Below are positions 17,035 to 24,979 of a DNA stretch of 64,000 nucleotides, piece by piece (position 1 is the stretch's first letter; every line of letters begins with the position of its first letter). Under the pieces are notes generated by a model. It did no database searches. It was not told where the DNA came from and saw only the letters and a program-made list of their open reading frames with translations. Made by a program: the position numbers and the translations under genes. The stretch is from contig NZ_JFJY01000010.1 of assembly GCF_002115785.1 (NCBI RefSeq), positions 62,001-126,000 on the forward strand. The letters are read 5' to 3'. This stretch comes from Thalassospira sp. MCCC 1A03138. GTDB lineage: Bacteria; Pseudomonadota; Alphaproteobacteria; Rhodospirillales; Thalassospiraceae.

Positions 17035-18748
17035 TGTTGTCCTTTTTATTCGCCCAGAAGTCATAGAAATTGAACCATTGCAGCGGCCGCGTCACAACAA
17101 GCTTTTCAAGCCAGTTTGCATATTGTTCGGCATATTCGGTGATTTTACCGACCCGGTTGGCACGCGGCAGGGTTATTTTATCGGCCAGTTTTTCCCACGC
17201 GATTTCAAACCGGTTTCCGTTACGCCATGCCGCAGCCATATAGACCGGGCATTGCAGCAGATGGGCCAGAACAAACGGCCCCTGCGGGAACGGGGCCGGA
17301 TCGCCCAGAAACGGTACACTTACCGATTTATCACGTGCACCGATGGCAACGCGATCCGCCGCAATCACGATCCATTCGCCGCGTTCGACCTTTTCACGCA
17401 GCAGCATTGCGGTATCGGGGCCGATTTCGGTGACCTCGATCAGGTCAACCTGGCTTTCGGGGGCGAATTTTTGCAACACCCGGCCAAAGCGGGCGGCATT
17501 TTTCTGATGCAACAGCACATTTACGCGAAAATCGCGGTCGCGGCTGGCAATCGCCCGGACCAGTTCGATATTGCCGAAATGGGATACGAACAGAATGATC
17601 GCCTGATCACGCGGGATATAGGAAAACAGGCTGTCGGCGTGATCGGGCAGGTCCAGATCATCGATCTTCATTTCGCCCGACCAAGCGGCGATTTTATCCA
17701 GCGCGCTTTCGCCGAAATTCATGAAATGACGGAAACTGTCACGCAGGCCCGGTCTGGGTTGGCCGGTGACGGCGGCAATCCGGGTCAGGAAATCCTGCGA
17801 AGCCCGCCTTGCAATCCGCCCGGTGGCAAAGAAATAGGCGATGATCGGAAACATCACCACCATGCAGAGCCGACGGCCACCATAACGATAAACCATGCCA
17901 AGGAACCGGATGCCCCAATACATGCCGCGTTCATCAATTTCCGACCAGTGCCGGGCGGATTTGGCCCCGGTTTCAGGATGTTTTTCGGGATCAATACCGG
18001 TGCGGTGTTTCTGCCCGAAATGACCACCACGCGCAATGAAGCCCGGCAGGCGCAGCAGCATGCCAAAGAACAGCCGGGTGTGCATCCAACTGATCAGGAC
18101 ATTGTCCTTCCACATGCGGAAGTTCGATGTGTTGTTTTCAGGATATGTTACTTCGGTCGGGACGTGATGGATCGGGACACCGCGCCAGTATAGGCGCACC
18201 ATCAGTTCGGTATCGAAATCCATCTTGTGGCCGCAGCCTTCTTCGCGCCAGACGGCAAGGCTTTCGGAGACCGGATACACGCGAAAGCCGCACATGCTGT
18301 CGCGGATGTGGGTGGATAATGTTTCGATCCAGACCCAGACATGGGAAATCCAGCGGCCGATACGGCGTTTTTCGGGGATGCTGTCATCATAGACCGGAAG
18401 GCCGGTGATGAGGGCAGCCGGGTCTTCGCGGGCGATGCGGATCATTTCTTCGATCCGGTCAAGATTGTGCTGCCCGTCGGCATCGACCTGAATAGCGTGG
18501 GTGAAACCGGCGCGTTCAGCCATGGCAAGGCCCGCCATCACCGCTACACCCTTGCCGCCATTTTCATCAAGATGCTGACAGGTAACCCCGTTTTCGGGAT
18601 CGTGAAGGGCGGCGACAACGTCGTGTGTCTGCGTGTTTGATCCATCATCAATGATGATCACCGGCAGATCATATTCGCGGATGCGCGCCACAACATCAGC
18701 CAGGACGTCATGGTGGTTATGGGTCGGGATGACGGCACAGATTTTCAT
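17027..18748 (-). CDS. apeJ: Glycosyltransferase family 2 - LpxL-type acyltransferase fusion (ApeJ-like)
   Basis: A 573-residue bifunctional protein. Residues 1-240 are a GT2 fold with CAVIPTHNHHDVL, DDGS (34-37) and the metal-binding QVDADGQH. After a membrane-near stretch around 270-300, residues 300-565 form an LpxL/lauroyl-transferase-like domain with FVSHFGNIE, the HX4(D/E) motif, near residue 388. In aryl polyene operons this fusion is thought to glycosylate and esterify the pigment to a membrane anchor. The ATG at 18748 overlaps the upstream stop as ATGA. Fusion of the two activities in one chain is seen in several such clusters and is not a sequencing artefact, as the frame is open throughout. 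Confidence 0.88.
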   Translation of the reverse strand: MKICAVIPTHNHHDVLADVVARIREYDLPVIIIDDGSNTQTHDVVAALHDPENGVTCQHLDENGGKGVAVMAGLAMAERAGFTHAIQVDADGQHNLDRIEEMIRIAREDPAALITGLPVYDDSIPEKRRIGRWISHVWVWIETLSTHIRDSMCGFRVYPVSESLAVWREEGCGHKMDFDTELMVRLYWRGVPIHHVPTEVTYPENNTSNFRMWKDNVLISWMHTRLFFGMLLRLPGFIARGGHFGQKHRTGIDPEKHPETGAKSARHWSEIDERGMYWGIRFLGMVYRYGGRRLCMVVMFPIIAYFFATGRIARRASQDFLTRIAAVTGQPRPGLRDSFRHFMNFGESALDKIAAWSGEMKIDDLDLPDHADSLFSYIPRDQAIILFVSHFGNIELVRAIASRDRDFRVNVLLHQKNAARFGRVLQKFAPESQVDLIEVTEIGPDTAMLLREKVERGEWIVIAADRVAIGARDKSVSVPFLGDPAPFPQGPFVLAHLLQCPVYMAAAWRNGNRFEIAWEKLADKITLPRANRVGKITEYAEQYANWLEKLVVTRPLQWFNFYDFWANKKDNNE

Positions 18749-20433
18749 GAGGCAGCCTCGCGCCATTTCAAAATACCGGAGCTATGATCACCTTCGGCGT
18801 CGGAATGATAGCGGAATTTGATTTTCGCGTTGTCGCGGTCGCAATCAAGTTCCAGCATCACGGTCGATCCCGGTGTGATCGGCTTTCGGTATTTAAGTTG
18901 TGTTACTTCACCGATGGTAACCGGTACATCAAACACGGCTGCGGCCTGATCCACGGCCCAGTGCAGTTGCACGACCCCGGGCAGAAGCGGCATGCCGGGA
19001 AAATGGCCGCGGAAATAAAGCATATCCGCTGGCAGGCGCAGCGACAGATTGACCCGATCCTCATCACGATCCTGTATAACGATTTCAGGCATCACGGGTT
19101 CCATATCGGCAAAAAGTGCACGCAGCAAATGAAGCGGGCGCTTGCCTTGACTGTCGGATGGCAGCTGATCGACAAAGCGCCAGCGTTGCGGCAGGGCAGC
19201 GTCGTCTTCGAATTTGGCGATTTCACGCCGCAATTGGCGTCCCATGCGAAACCGCCCGATATCGGCCAGCATATTCTGGCCTTCCGGCGACAGCACCGCG
19301 ACCACGCCAAGGCGGCGGTCATTTTCATCAGGGATAAGTGCAATGGCGTCTTCGACCAGATGGCTTTGGCGCAGATGGCGTTCAACCGCACCCAGCGAAA
19401 TGCGTTTGCCTTCGACCTTGACCACCCGGTCGGCACGGCCATGCAGGGAGAAGGTGCCGGTTGCGTCATTGATCTTTGCGATGTCTTCGGTTTGATACCA
19501 ATCATCGCCCGCAATATGGGCGGCACGCACGCGAAGGCACCCGGCCTCATTCAGCGCGACTTCAACACCCGGCAGAGGATGCCACGGGCAGTCATCGCCG
19601 GTCTGCTGACGGTGGGCGATGCCACCGGTTTCGGTGCTGCCGTAAATTTCGGTCGGGCAGGTGCCGAGCATGGCGGTGGTTTCGGATGCGGCGGCAAGGT
19701 CAAGCGGACCGCCTGATGAAAAGATCAGTGAGGGGCGCGGTACATCTGCCAGATCGGGATGCAGGTTTTTAAGATGCGCGGGACTTGTGATCAGGACATC
19801 GCCATCATTGATATCGCCCTGCATCATTTCCCAATAGGGTGCGGGATCGGCGGTAAAGACACGGCCCTTGATCACCGGCCAGACGATGCGGAAAATCAGG
19901 CCATAGATATGCTGATGCGATACCAGCCCGACAATGCGCGCGCCGTTTGGAATGTGTGGCTGCCAAAGCGGTTCCTGTATGGTGATTTCGGCTTCGATCA
20001 GGGCCAGTGTTTTAGGGATCGGCTTGGCATCCCCGGTCGAACCAGATGTAAAGAATACCGCGCGGCAATCGGTTGCGGCGGGCAATGTCATGTGGCTGCC
20101 GGTATTGGTCGGGGTAGCCGCAGCAAGTCTTTCGAGGATGGCGGCGTCATCCAGATACAGATCGAACTGGCTGCTGATGCCATCAAGATAGGCGGGGCGG
20201 TCGGTTGCGGGGAAAATCACGGTCGCACCCGCACGCCATGCCGCGGTGATCGCGATCAGGAACAGACGGGCCGACTGGCAATGGATGGCGATGCGCGAAG
20301 ATGGGTGCAAGGTTGGGGACAGCCGGTCGATATCTGTCAGGATATCACCCGCACAGAAGACCCGGCCGCCTTCGACGCAAAGGGCGGTGGCGGCGTTTTT
20401 CGGATCATGCAGGTTTGCGATAAAGCCGGTCAT
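18745..20433 (-). CDS. Acyl/aryl-activating AMP ligase fused to ApeI-type dehydratase
   Basis: A 562-residue two-domain enzyme. Residues 1-435 are an adenylate-forming domain with FFTSGSTGDAKPIP (128-140) and EIYGSTETGG; it would activate the aryl acid from the ammonia-lyase and load it on an acyl carrier protein. Residues about 445-562 are a hot-dog domain with GHFPGMPLLPGVVQLHW (476-492), the signature of ApeI-type 3-hydroxyacyl-ACP dehydratases. In Escherichia coli these are separate proteins, ApeH and ApeI; here they are one chain. The start overlaps the upstream membrane gene stop as ATGA and the stop overlaps the glycosyltransferase start. Confidence 0.9.
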   Translation of the reverse strand: MTGFIANLHDPKNAATALCVEGGRVFCAGDILTDIDRLSPTLHPSSRIAIHCQSARLFLIAITAAWRAGATVIFPATDRPAYLDGISSQFDLYLDDAAILERLAAATPTNTGSHMTLPAATDCRAVFFTSGSTGDAKPIPKTLALIEAEITIQEPLWQPHIPNGARIVGLVSHQHIYGLIFRIVWPVIKGRVFTADPAPYWEMMQGDINDGDVLITSPAHLKNLHPDLADVPRPSLIFSSGGPLDLAAASETTAMLGTCPTEIYGSTETGGIAHRQQTGDDCPWHPLPGVEVALNEAGCLRVRAAHIAGDDWYQTEDIAKINDATGTFSLHGRADRVVKVEGKRISLGAVERHLRQSHLVEDAIALIPDENDRRLGVVAVLSPEGQNMLADIGRFRMGRQLRREIAKFEDDAALPQRWRFVDQLPSDSQGKRPLHLLRALFADMEPVMPEIVIQDRDEDRVNLSLRLPADMLYFRGHFPGMPLLPGVVQLHWAVDQAAAVFDVPVTIGEVTQLKYRKPITPGSTVMLELDCDRDNAKIKFRYHSDAEGDHSSGILKWREAAS

Positions 20434-21029
20434 GGGGTTTCGATATTGTTTCCGGTTTTGCGATCATGGCGGGCGCGCAAGAAACGGCGGACCGGCCATT
20501 CGCCAATGAACAGGATGCCGATCAGGCCATAGGACAGAAGCCCATTATAAAGCGTCCAGATTTCCATGCTCGCATAAAGTGCCGTCCATGTGGCAATCAT
20601 CGCGTTGAGCGCGAAGAAGCCGATCCAGACTTTGGTCAGTTTGCGCGTATAGGCAACCGAATAGGCATCAAGATCGGGCATTTTAAGCTGTGCCAGGCGT
20701 TCGACCATCGGGCGTTCGGTAAACAGTGTAACGGTAAAAACCGTGCCCATGGTCAGGCTGACGATCACCGGATAAAAGCGGATAGCGACCAGTTCGCTTG
20801 CGATGCCGCCTGCGGCGACAATGACGGCGACCAGAACCGCAAGACCGGCAGGCCCATAACGTTTTTGCAGCGCAAATGAAGCGGCACGCAACAGAACGAG
20901 GATCAGAAGCCCGATCAGGATGATCTGCGGGGAAAAGACCGTCAGTCCGAAATAGACCAGAACCGGATAGATGATACCCAGTATGGCAAGCAGGATGGTC
21001 GCGATCCGTTTAGGAACTGACCAGGTCAT
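20430..21029 (-). CDS. apeG: COG4648-type polytopic membrane protein (ApeG-like)
   Basis: About 199 residues with roughly five to six hydrophobic helices (IATILLAILGIIYPVLVYFGL, VLVAVIVAAGGI, VIVSLTMGTVFTVTLF, IGFFALNAMIATW, YGLIGILFIGEW). Conserved pattern ERPMVERLA follows the third segment. The family is a standard, uncharacterised part of aryl polyene operons. The start is uncertain: ATG 21029 lies inside the end of the upstream carrier-protein gene, and a longer start at 21050 is possible; neither has a strong ribosome site. I cannot assign a reaction. Confidence 0.72.
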   Translation of the reverse strand: MTWSVPKRIATILLAILGIIYPVLVYFGLTVFSPQIILIGLLILVLLRAASFALQKRYGPAGLAVLVAVIVAAGGIASELVAIRFYPVIVSLTMGTVFTVTLFTERPMVERLAQLKMPDLDAYSVAYTRKLTKVWIGFFALNAMIATWTALYASMEIWTLYNGLLSYGLIGILFIGEWPVRRFLRARHDRKTGNNIETP

Positions 21030-21258
21030 GGATCTTCTCGACGACGTCATCGACGGTGCGGACAGACCGGAATTCCATGGCCGGGATTTTCTTGCCGGTG
21101 ATTTCCTGGAATTTGACGATCAGGTCGACGGCATCGATGCTGTCGAGGTCAAGGTCTTCGAACAGGCGGGCGTCCGGGGTGATATCCTCGGACGGGACTT
21201 CGAAAAGTTCGACAAGGTAATCGTGAAGCTGCTGATAAACGTCCTGGCGACTTTGCAT
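21010..21258 (-). CDS. apeF: Acyl carrier protein (second copy, ApeF-like)
   Basis: An 82-residue acyl carrier protein. The phosphopantetheine site is Ser40 in EDLDLDSIDAVDLIV. Acidic helices on both sides match type II carrier proteins. It lies three bases after its paralogue and differs in sequence, so the two are not a recent duplication; in characterised clusters the two carrier proteins divide the work of starter loading and chain extension. Modification would need one of the phosphopantetheinyl transferases encoded at 23572-24150 or 38649-39410, or a housekeeping one. Confidence 0.92.
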   Translation of the reverse strand: MQSRQDVYQQLHDYLVELFEVPSEDITPDARLFEDLDLDSIDAVDLIVKFQEITGKKIPAMEFRSVRTVDDVVEKIHDLVSS

Positions 21259-21260
21259 GA

Positions 21261-21524
21261 TTACCCCTCCTTGCCCGATGCCTGAATGAATTTCGCCAGA
21301 TTGCGCACGGATGCAAAATGGGTTTTCACATCTTCGTTCTTCGCATCAATCCGGACATCGTATTTTTTCTGGATCGCAACGCCAAGTTCAAGGGCATCGA
21401 TGGAATCAAGGCCTAGCCCATCGACAAACAGGGCTTCTTCGCTGTCGATATCCTCGACACTTATGTCTTCGAGATTAAGCGTCTCGATAATGAAGGCTTT
21501 AAGTTCTGTTTCCAGCGAAGTCAT
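21261..21524 (-). CDS. apeE: Acyl carrier protein (first copy, ApeE-like)
   Basis: An 87-residue carrier protein with Ser41 in DGLGLDSIDALELGVAI as the phosphopantetheine attachment site. The upstream acyltransferase gene overlaps its start by 26 bases. It belongs to the type II, free-standing carrier proteins used by the ketosynthases, reductase and dehydratases of this operon. Which of the two carriers takes the growing chain cannot be told from sequence. Confidence 0.92.
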   Translation of the reverse strand: MTSLETELKAFIIETLNLEDISVEDIDSEEALFVDGLGLDSIDALELGVAIQKKYDVRIDAKNEDVKTHFASVRNLAKFIQASGKEG

Positions 21525-22326
21525 GCGTCAGTCTGTCCAGATAATAATCCTTGATGATCCGGGTCAGCAAACGGGCCTGTCTGGCACGGCTTAATGTCGG
21601 ATCAGCAATGTCCCCAAATGATAGCGGTGCATCGACCACCAGCCGAAAGCGGATTTTCGACGGCGGAATGCGATACCACGGTACCCCCTTTTTCAAGGTA
21701 TCGTGATTACAGTGCACAACCACAGGAATCAAGTCGACTTGTGTTTCTATCGCGATATTCGCTACCCCGCGTTGCAATTGACCCAGTTTGCGGCGGCTGG
21801 GTGTACGGGTTCCTTCGGGGAAAATCAGGATGCAGGCACCGTTTGCGAGATGATCGCGCGCCTGCGATATCAGGTTTTCCGGGTCATCATTATTGCGAAT
21901 GAAACCAGCCGCACGTACCACACCGGCCATGAACGGATTGCGAAACAGTTCGTGTTTGACGACACACTGGCAGCTATCCATCTGGGCCAGGATCATCACG
22001 ACATCGAGCAATGTCGGGTGATTGGCAATGATCAGAACACCACGCGCGGATCGCAGGCGTTCGATATTTTCGGTTTCGGCGACGGCCACACCGGTGACAT
22101 CAAGCATCCATGTGAAAAGGCGAAAGCCGCGGCAGATGACAAACTGGGCATAGCGGCGCCGTTTGGCGCGGTTGCGCAGGATGACCATCATGGCGGGGAA
22201 GATGGTGATGGCCATCAATAGCCCGCCCAGACCAAAGGATGAAAAGGCAAAGCCGGTCGCCAGCAGCCGCCAGTACCAGTTAAAGCCCTTTGACGGCTTT
22301 GTCGGCCGACCCCGTGTTTCAGCCAT
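21499..22326 (-). CDS. apeD: 1-acyl-glycerol-3-phosphate-type acyltransferase (ApeD-like)
   Basis: About 275 residues. A hydrophobic segment at 18-50 anchors it to the inner membrane. The acyltransferase motif is NHPTLLD (His103, Asp108) and the later FPEGTRT block binds the phosphate of the acceptor. Family members acylate lysophospholipids; in the aryl polyene context a lipid-anchoring role has been proposed. ATG 22326 is preferred; a GTG at 22347 would add seven residues. It overlaps both neighbours slightly. It is distinct from the LpxL-type acyltransferase domain at 17027-18748, so the operon has two acyltransferases of different superfamilies. Confidence 0.83.
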   Translation of the reverse strand: MAETRGRPTKPSKGFNWYWRLLATGFAFSSFGLGGLLMAITIFPAMMVILRNRAKRRRYAQFVICRGFRLFTWMLDVTGVAVAETENIERLRSARGVLIIANHPTLLDVVMILAQMDSCQCVVKHELFRNPFMAGVVRAAGFIRNNDDPENLISQARDHLANGACILIFPEGTRTPSRRKLGQLQRGVANIAIETQVDLIPVVVHCNHDTLKKGVPWYRIPPSKIRFRLVVDAPLSFGDIADPTLSRARQARLLTRIIKDYYLDRLTHDFAGNRT

Positions 22327-23062
22327 GCGGTTGCATTGCCCAGCCACCAGACTGACCCGGCAGGTTCAGACCGGCTTTTGACGATGCCCCCAGACAGGCG
22401 GCAATCGCGCGTGCCTGCCGGTGGGGCTGAACGGCGGGATCATGATCGGGGATCGGATCGAACCAGAACATTTTGCCATCTGATTCCGATGGCTGATCAA
22501 AGCGGATGGCAAGGGCGGTGCCGGAAATATCGTCGGGGTCCTGATCCTGATAGATGTCGGGCAGTGGCAGGTCGACATAGCACAGGATGACCGGGCCATC
22601 TTCGCTGGTGAGCTGGCATAATGTTTCGGTGAGCGCCGCGATCAGGCTGTCATTGCCGGCTGAGATTGCGGTGTGGCTTTGGGTGATCGACCAGTTGATC
22701 GAGGCAACCCCGACCAGCGCGTTATGCACCGACATGCTGAAATCGGCGGGTGAAAGGGTTTCGTTTGTTGCGACCTGATTAAGGAGTTTCAGCGTGCGGT
22801 CAATATTGCCGTGGCGTGATGCAAAAACGATATGCGGGTTATCGCCGTCACGGATCGTATGGCCGAGCACCTCGGCGGCGGCGCGACCATAAAGGTCAAG
22901 ACGCCGCCGCCAGGCGGGTTTCAGGCTGCGCGCCAGATTGGCGCTGGTCATATCGTCTATCGGGATTTCGGTATGCCCGGCTGTTCCGGATTTCAGGACC
23001 GCGCGATCATCGCGGTCTTCCCAGAAAGCCCAGTGCGAAATTCTGGCGTGCAGCAAACTCAT
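22319..23062 (-). CDS. apeC: Ketosynthase-like protein lacking the active-site cysteine (chain-length-factor type, ApeC-like)
   Basis: A 247-residue protein of the short beta-ketoacyl-synthase N-terminal-like family. It keeps the first-half thiolase pattern (VFASRHGNIDRTLKLLNQ, SMSVHNALVGVASI), but the nucleophile position reads HTAISAGNDSL, with no Cys. This is what is expected for a chain-length-factor partner of a true ketosynthase. The start ATG 23062 has AGGTTTGGAT upstream, nearly the same leader as the preceding lipoprotein gene; a TTG two codons earlier is less likely. It is the second gene of the operon. Confidence 0.75.
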   Translation of the reverse strand: MSLLHARISHWAFWEDRDDRAVLKSGTAGHTEIPIDDMTSANLARSLKPAWRRRLDLYGRAAAEVLGHTIRDGDNPHIVFASRHGNIDRTLKLLNQVATNETLSPADFSMSVHNALVGVASINWSITQSHTAISAGNDSLIAALTETLCQLTSEDGPVILCYVDLPLPDIYQDQDPDDISGTALAIRFDQPSESDGKMFWFDPIPDHDPAVQPHRQARAIAACLGASSKAGLNLPGQSGGWAMQPHG

Positions 23063-23070
23063 ATCCAAAC

Positions 23071-23472
23071 CTAGTTGGCAAGTACGGCCTTTGCCGATAC
23101 CTCGCGCAAGATATCCTGTCTCAGATTGTTGACCCAGCGATTGTAATTATTATGAATCGAAGTGCCATCATAGTTCAGATTGGTGCTGTCGACATAGGAA
23201 ATGGAAAATTCGGACTGGTCAAAATCGATTTCAACCTTGGCCAGATGATCGCGCGGGGAATAGGTGGCGATCAGTTCACCTTCAGCCTTGCGTTGAACGA
23301 TCCATTCACGTTCGCCGGCGGCCTTGATGATGCTTTCTTCTATCTGTGCCATGCTGAGTTTTGACGCATCAGCCGGGAAGGGCTGACTGCTGACATTCTG
23401 AACCGGGGCGGTGCGGCACGCGGCAACAACAAGTGCCAGCAAACCGACGACTGCAAATTTCAAACTGCGCAT
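23071..23472 (-). CDS. Small lipoprotein, first gene of the aryl polyene operon
   Basis: A 133-residue predicted lipoprotein. The signal peptide MRSLKFAVVGLLALVVAAC ends in a lipobox with Cys19. The mature part contains a repeated-strand pattern (EREWIVQRKAEGELIATYSPRDHLAKVEIDFDQSEFSISYVDS read in short pieces), reminiscent of small beta-sheet envelope proteins, but I recognise no named family with confidence. It is the promoter-proximal gene on the - strand, separated by 99 bases from the divergent phosphopantetheinyl transferase gene. ATG 23472 with AGGTTGGAT upstream is preferred over an in-frame TTG at 23478. Confidence 0.75.
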   Translation of the reverse strand: MRSLKFAVVGLLALVVAACRTAPVQNVSSQPFPADASKLSMAQIEESIIKAAGEREWIVQRKAEGELIATYSPRDHLAKVEIDFDQSEFSISYVDSTNLNYDGTSIHNNYNRWVNNLRQDILREVSAKAVLAN

Positions 23473-23502
23473 ATCCAACCTGCCTTTTATTGATATTATC
23501 CG

Positions 23503-23526
23503 ATTGATCCGGTTGATCGGATCAAT
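23503..23526. promoter_or_regulatory. 9-6-9 inverted repeat in divergent promoter region (putative operator)
   Basis: ATTGATCCG (23503-23511), six-base spacer GTTGAT, CGGATCAAT (23518-23526): a perfect 9-bp dyad in the 99-bp gap between the divergent aryl polyene operon and the phosphopantetheinyl transferase gene. The centre-to-centre spacing is about 15 bp, in the range bound by dimeric helix-turn-helix regulators. No regulator gene is in the window, so the binding protein would act from elsewhere. Confidence 0.5.
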
Positions 23527-23571
23527 TATCGCGTTTTTTATTGCCCGAGCCGGGCAGACCTCCCTGATTTA

Positions 23572-24150
23572 ATGAACCCGTCGCCAACAAAACAACCAAA
23601 ACTTGCCAGATACATGAAAAAAAACGCAATCATCGATGTCAAGACCGCGTTTGGGGGCAACGTTTTATGGTGCTGGCAGCGGATCGATGATCTGAAGGAG
23701 GATCGCGCGGAAAAACGCCGCCAAAGTTCGGCCCGCGCGTGGCAGATGCTGGGCGATCTTGGACATTATATCTGGCCGGATATCGACGGGGATGGGACAT
23801 ATGAAACCGTGCGGCAAAGTTCCGGCCGGCCCGGCCTGATCATTGATGGTGTGATCCATTGTGCCAGCATCAGCCACAGCCGCGACCTTGTGGCGGTGGC
23901 GATTGCCAAAGACCCGGATGCCATGATCGGCATCGATATCGAATATCGTGACCCGAGCCGTGATATCGAGGCCCTGTCGTGCTGGCTGTTTGACGGGGAT
24001 GCGATGGGCCGGGATTTTTATCAGGGCTGGTGCGATTACGAGGCGGCATTCAAGGCAACGGGCGAAACCGACCCATTGGCACAGGCACGCGCCACATTGA
24101 TCGCGATTGACACCATTGATGGATTTTCCGGGGCGCTGGCGCGGGTTTGA
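23572..24150 (+). CDS. Short Sfp-type 4'-phosphopantetheinyl transferase
   Basis: A 192-residue member of the Sfp superfamily, shorter than the usual 220-250. The motifs are in order: ASISHSRDLVAVAIA (98-111), the metal-binding pair Asp122 and Glu124 in MIGIDIEY, and WCDYEAAFKA (153-162), a variant of WxxKEAxxK that keeps Glu157 and Lys161. The enzyme transfers phosphopantetheine from CoA to carrier-protein serines. It is transcribed divergently from the aryl polyene operon, whose two carrier proteins are the nearest substrates. It could also serve the NRPS-PKS carrier domains. The start may instead be ATG at 23614. Confidence 0.83.
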   Translation: MNPSPTKQPKLARYMKKNAIIDVKTAFGGNVLWCWQRIDDLKEDRAEKRRQSSARAWQMLGDLGHYIWPDIDGDGTYETVRQSSGRPGLIIDGVIHCASISHSRDLVAVAIAKDPDAMIGIDIEYRDPSRDIEALSCWLFDGDAMGRDFYQGWCDYEAAFKATGETDPLAQARATLIAIDTIDGFSGALARV

Positions 24151-24231
24151 TGAGGCCGGATTTTAGCGGCTTGAATTTGCGCGATAATATTGCGACAGGT
24201 AAAGCTGTCGGCAATTGGGGCGGAAAGAAAC

Positions 24232-24969
24232 ATGACGCAAAATGTCTGGGTCGGTCAGAATATCACGGCGGGTGCCCGGTTGCGGCTGTTCTGTTTTCCG
24301 TTTGCCGGGGGTGGTGCGTTGGCCTATCGGCCGTGGCTGACGCAATTCCCCGATGATATCGATGTGGTGCCGGTCAATCTGCCGGGGCGCGAACAGCGGT
24401 TTGGCGATCCGGTGATTGATGATCTTTCGGCGATGGTTGAGGCCGTCGCCGCGGGATTAAAGCCTTTTATGGATCGGCCGTTTGCGTTTTTCGGTTATTC
24501 GATGGGGGCGCTGATTTCCTATCATCTGGCCTGTCATCTGCAACAGGCGGGGATGACCGTGCCGGTTCATCTGTTTGTTGCCGCAAGGCGGGGGCCGAAT
24601 GTGGCCGGGCATCGGGCGCCGTTGCATCATCTGTCATCGGATGAGTTCTGGCAGGGGATTGCCAATTATGGCGGGACGCCCACCGAAATTCTGGAAAATG
24701 CGGAATATCGCGCCCTGTTTGAGCCCAGCCTTAGGGCGGATTTCAGATTGTCGGAAACCGCGGTTTCGACCGGATTGTCCAAACTGTCCTGCCCGATTAC
24801 CGCCTTTGGCGGGGCGGATGATCCGAACCCGGTACCGGATGAACTGGATGACTGGGCGGCGGCAACCACGGGCGACTTTGCCAAGCATGTTTTGCCTGGC
24901 GGGCATTTTTTCCTGCGTGATGCCGGGGATGATATCGTGCGCGTGGTCAAGGATGCGCTGATTGCGTGA
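24232..24969 (+). CDS. Type II thioesterase for NRPS/PKS editing
   Basis: A 245-residue alpha/beta hydrolase of the GrsT/RifR family. The N-terminal LFCFPFAGGGALAYRPW, the nucleophile elbow GYSMGALISYH (Ser90), an Asp in GGADDPNPVP and the final His in LPGGHFFLRDAG make a complete triad. Such stand-alone thioesterases clear mis-primed acyl groups from NRPS and PKS carrier domains. ATG 24232 is chosen because GGAAAG precedes it and the family N-terminus starts right after; an upstream in-frame ATG at 24190 is weaker. It lies between the phosphopantetheinyl transferase and two peptide exporters, ahead of the assembly line at 39423-64000, to which it most likely belongs. Confidence 0.92.
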   Translation: MTQNVWVGQNITAGARLRLFCFPFAGGGALAYRPWLTQFPDDIDVVPVNLPGREQRFGDPVIDDLSAMVEAVAAGLKPFMDRPFAFFGYSMGALISYHLACHLQQAGMTVPVHLFVAARRGPNVAGHRAPLHHLSSDEFWQGIANYGGTPTEILENAEYRALFEPSLRADFRLSETAVSTGLSKLSCPITAFGGADDPNPVPDELDDWAAATTGDFAKHVLPGGHFFLRDAGDDIVRVVKDALIA

Positions 24970-24979
24970 TGGATCAGGC

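Noticed and set aside
16910-18193. A 427-codon open frame on the + strand opposite the glycosyltransferase-acyltransferase gene
   Set aside because: It lies antisense to a gene with clear GT2 and acyltransferase motifs, has no family-like sequence or ribosome site, and long antisense frames are expected at this GC content.
6547-23472. A polyunsaturated fatty acid or secondary fatty acid synthase cluster
   Set aside because: The MIO ammonia-lyase, ApeI-type dehydratase, LolA-like and MMPL proteins and DUF3261 lipoprotein match aryl polyene operons instead, and there is no enoyl reductase.
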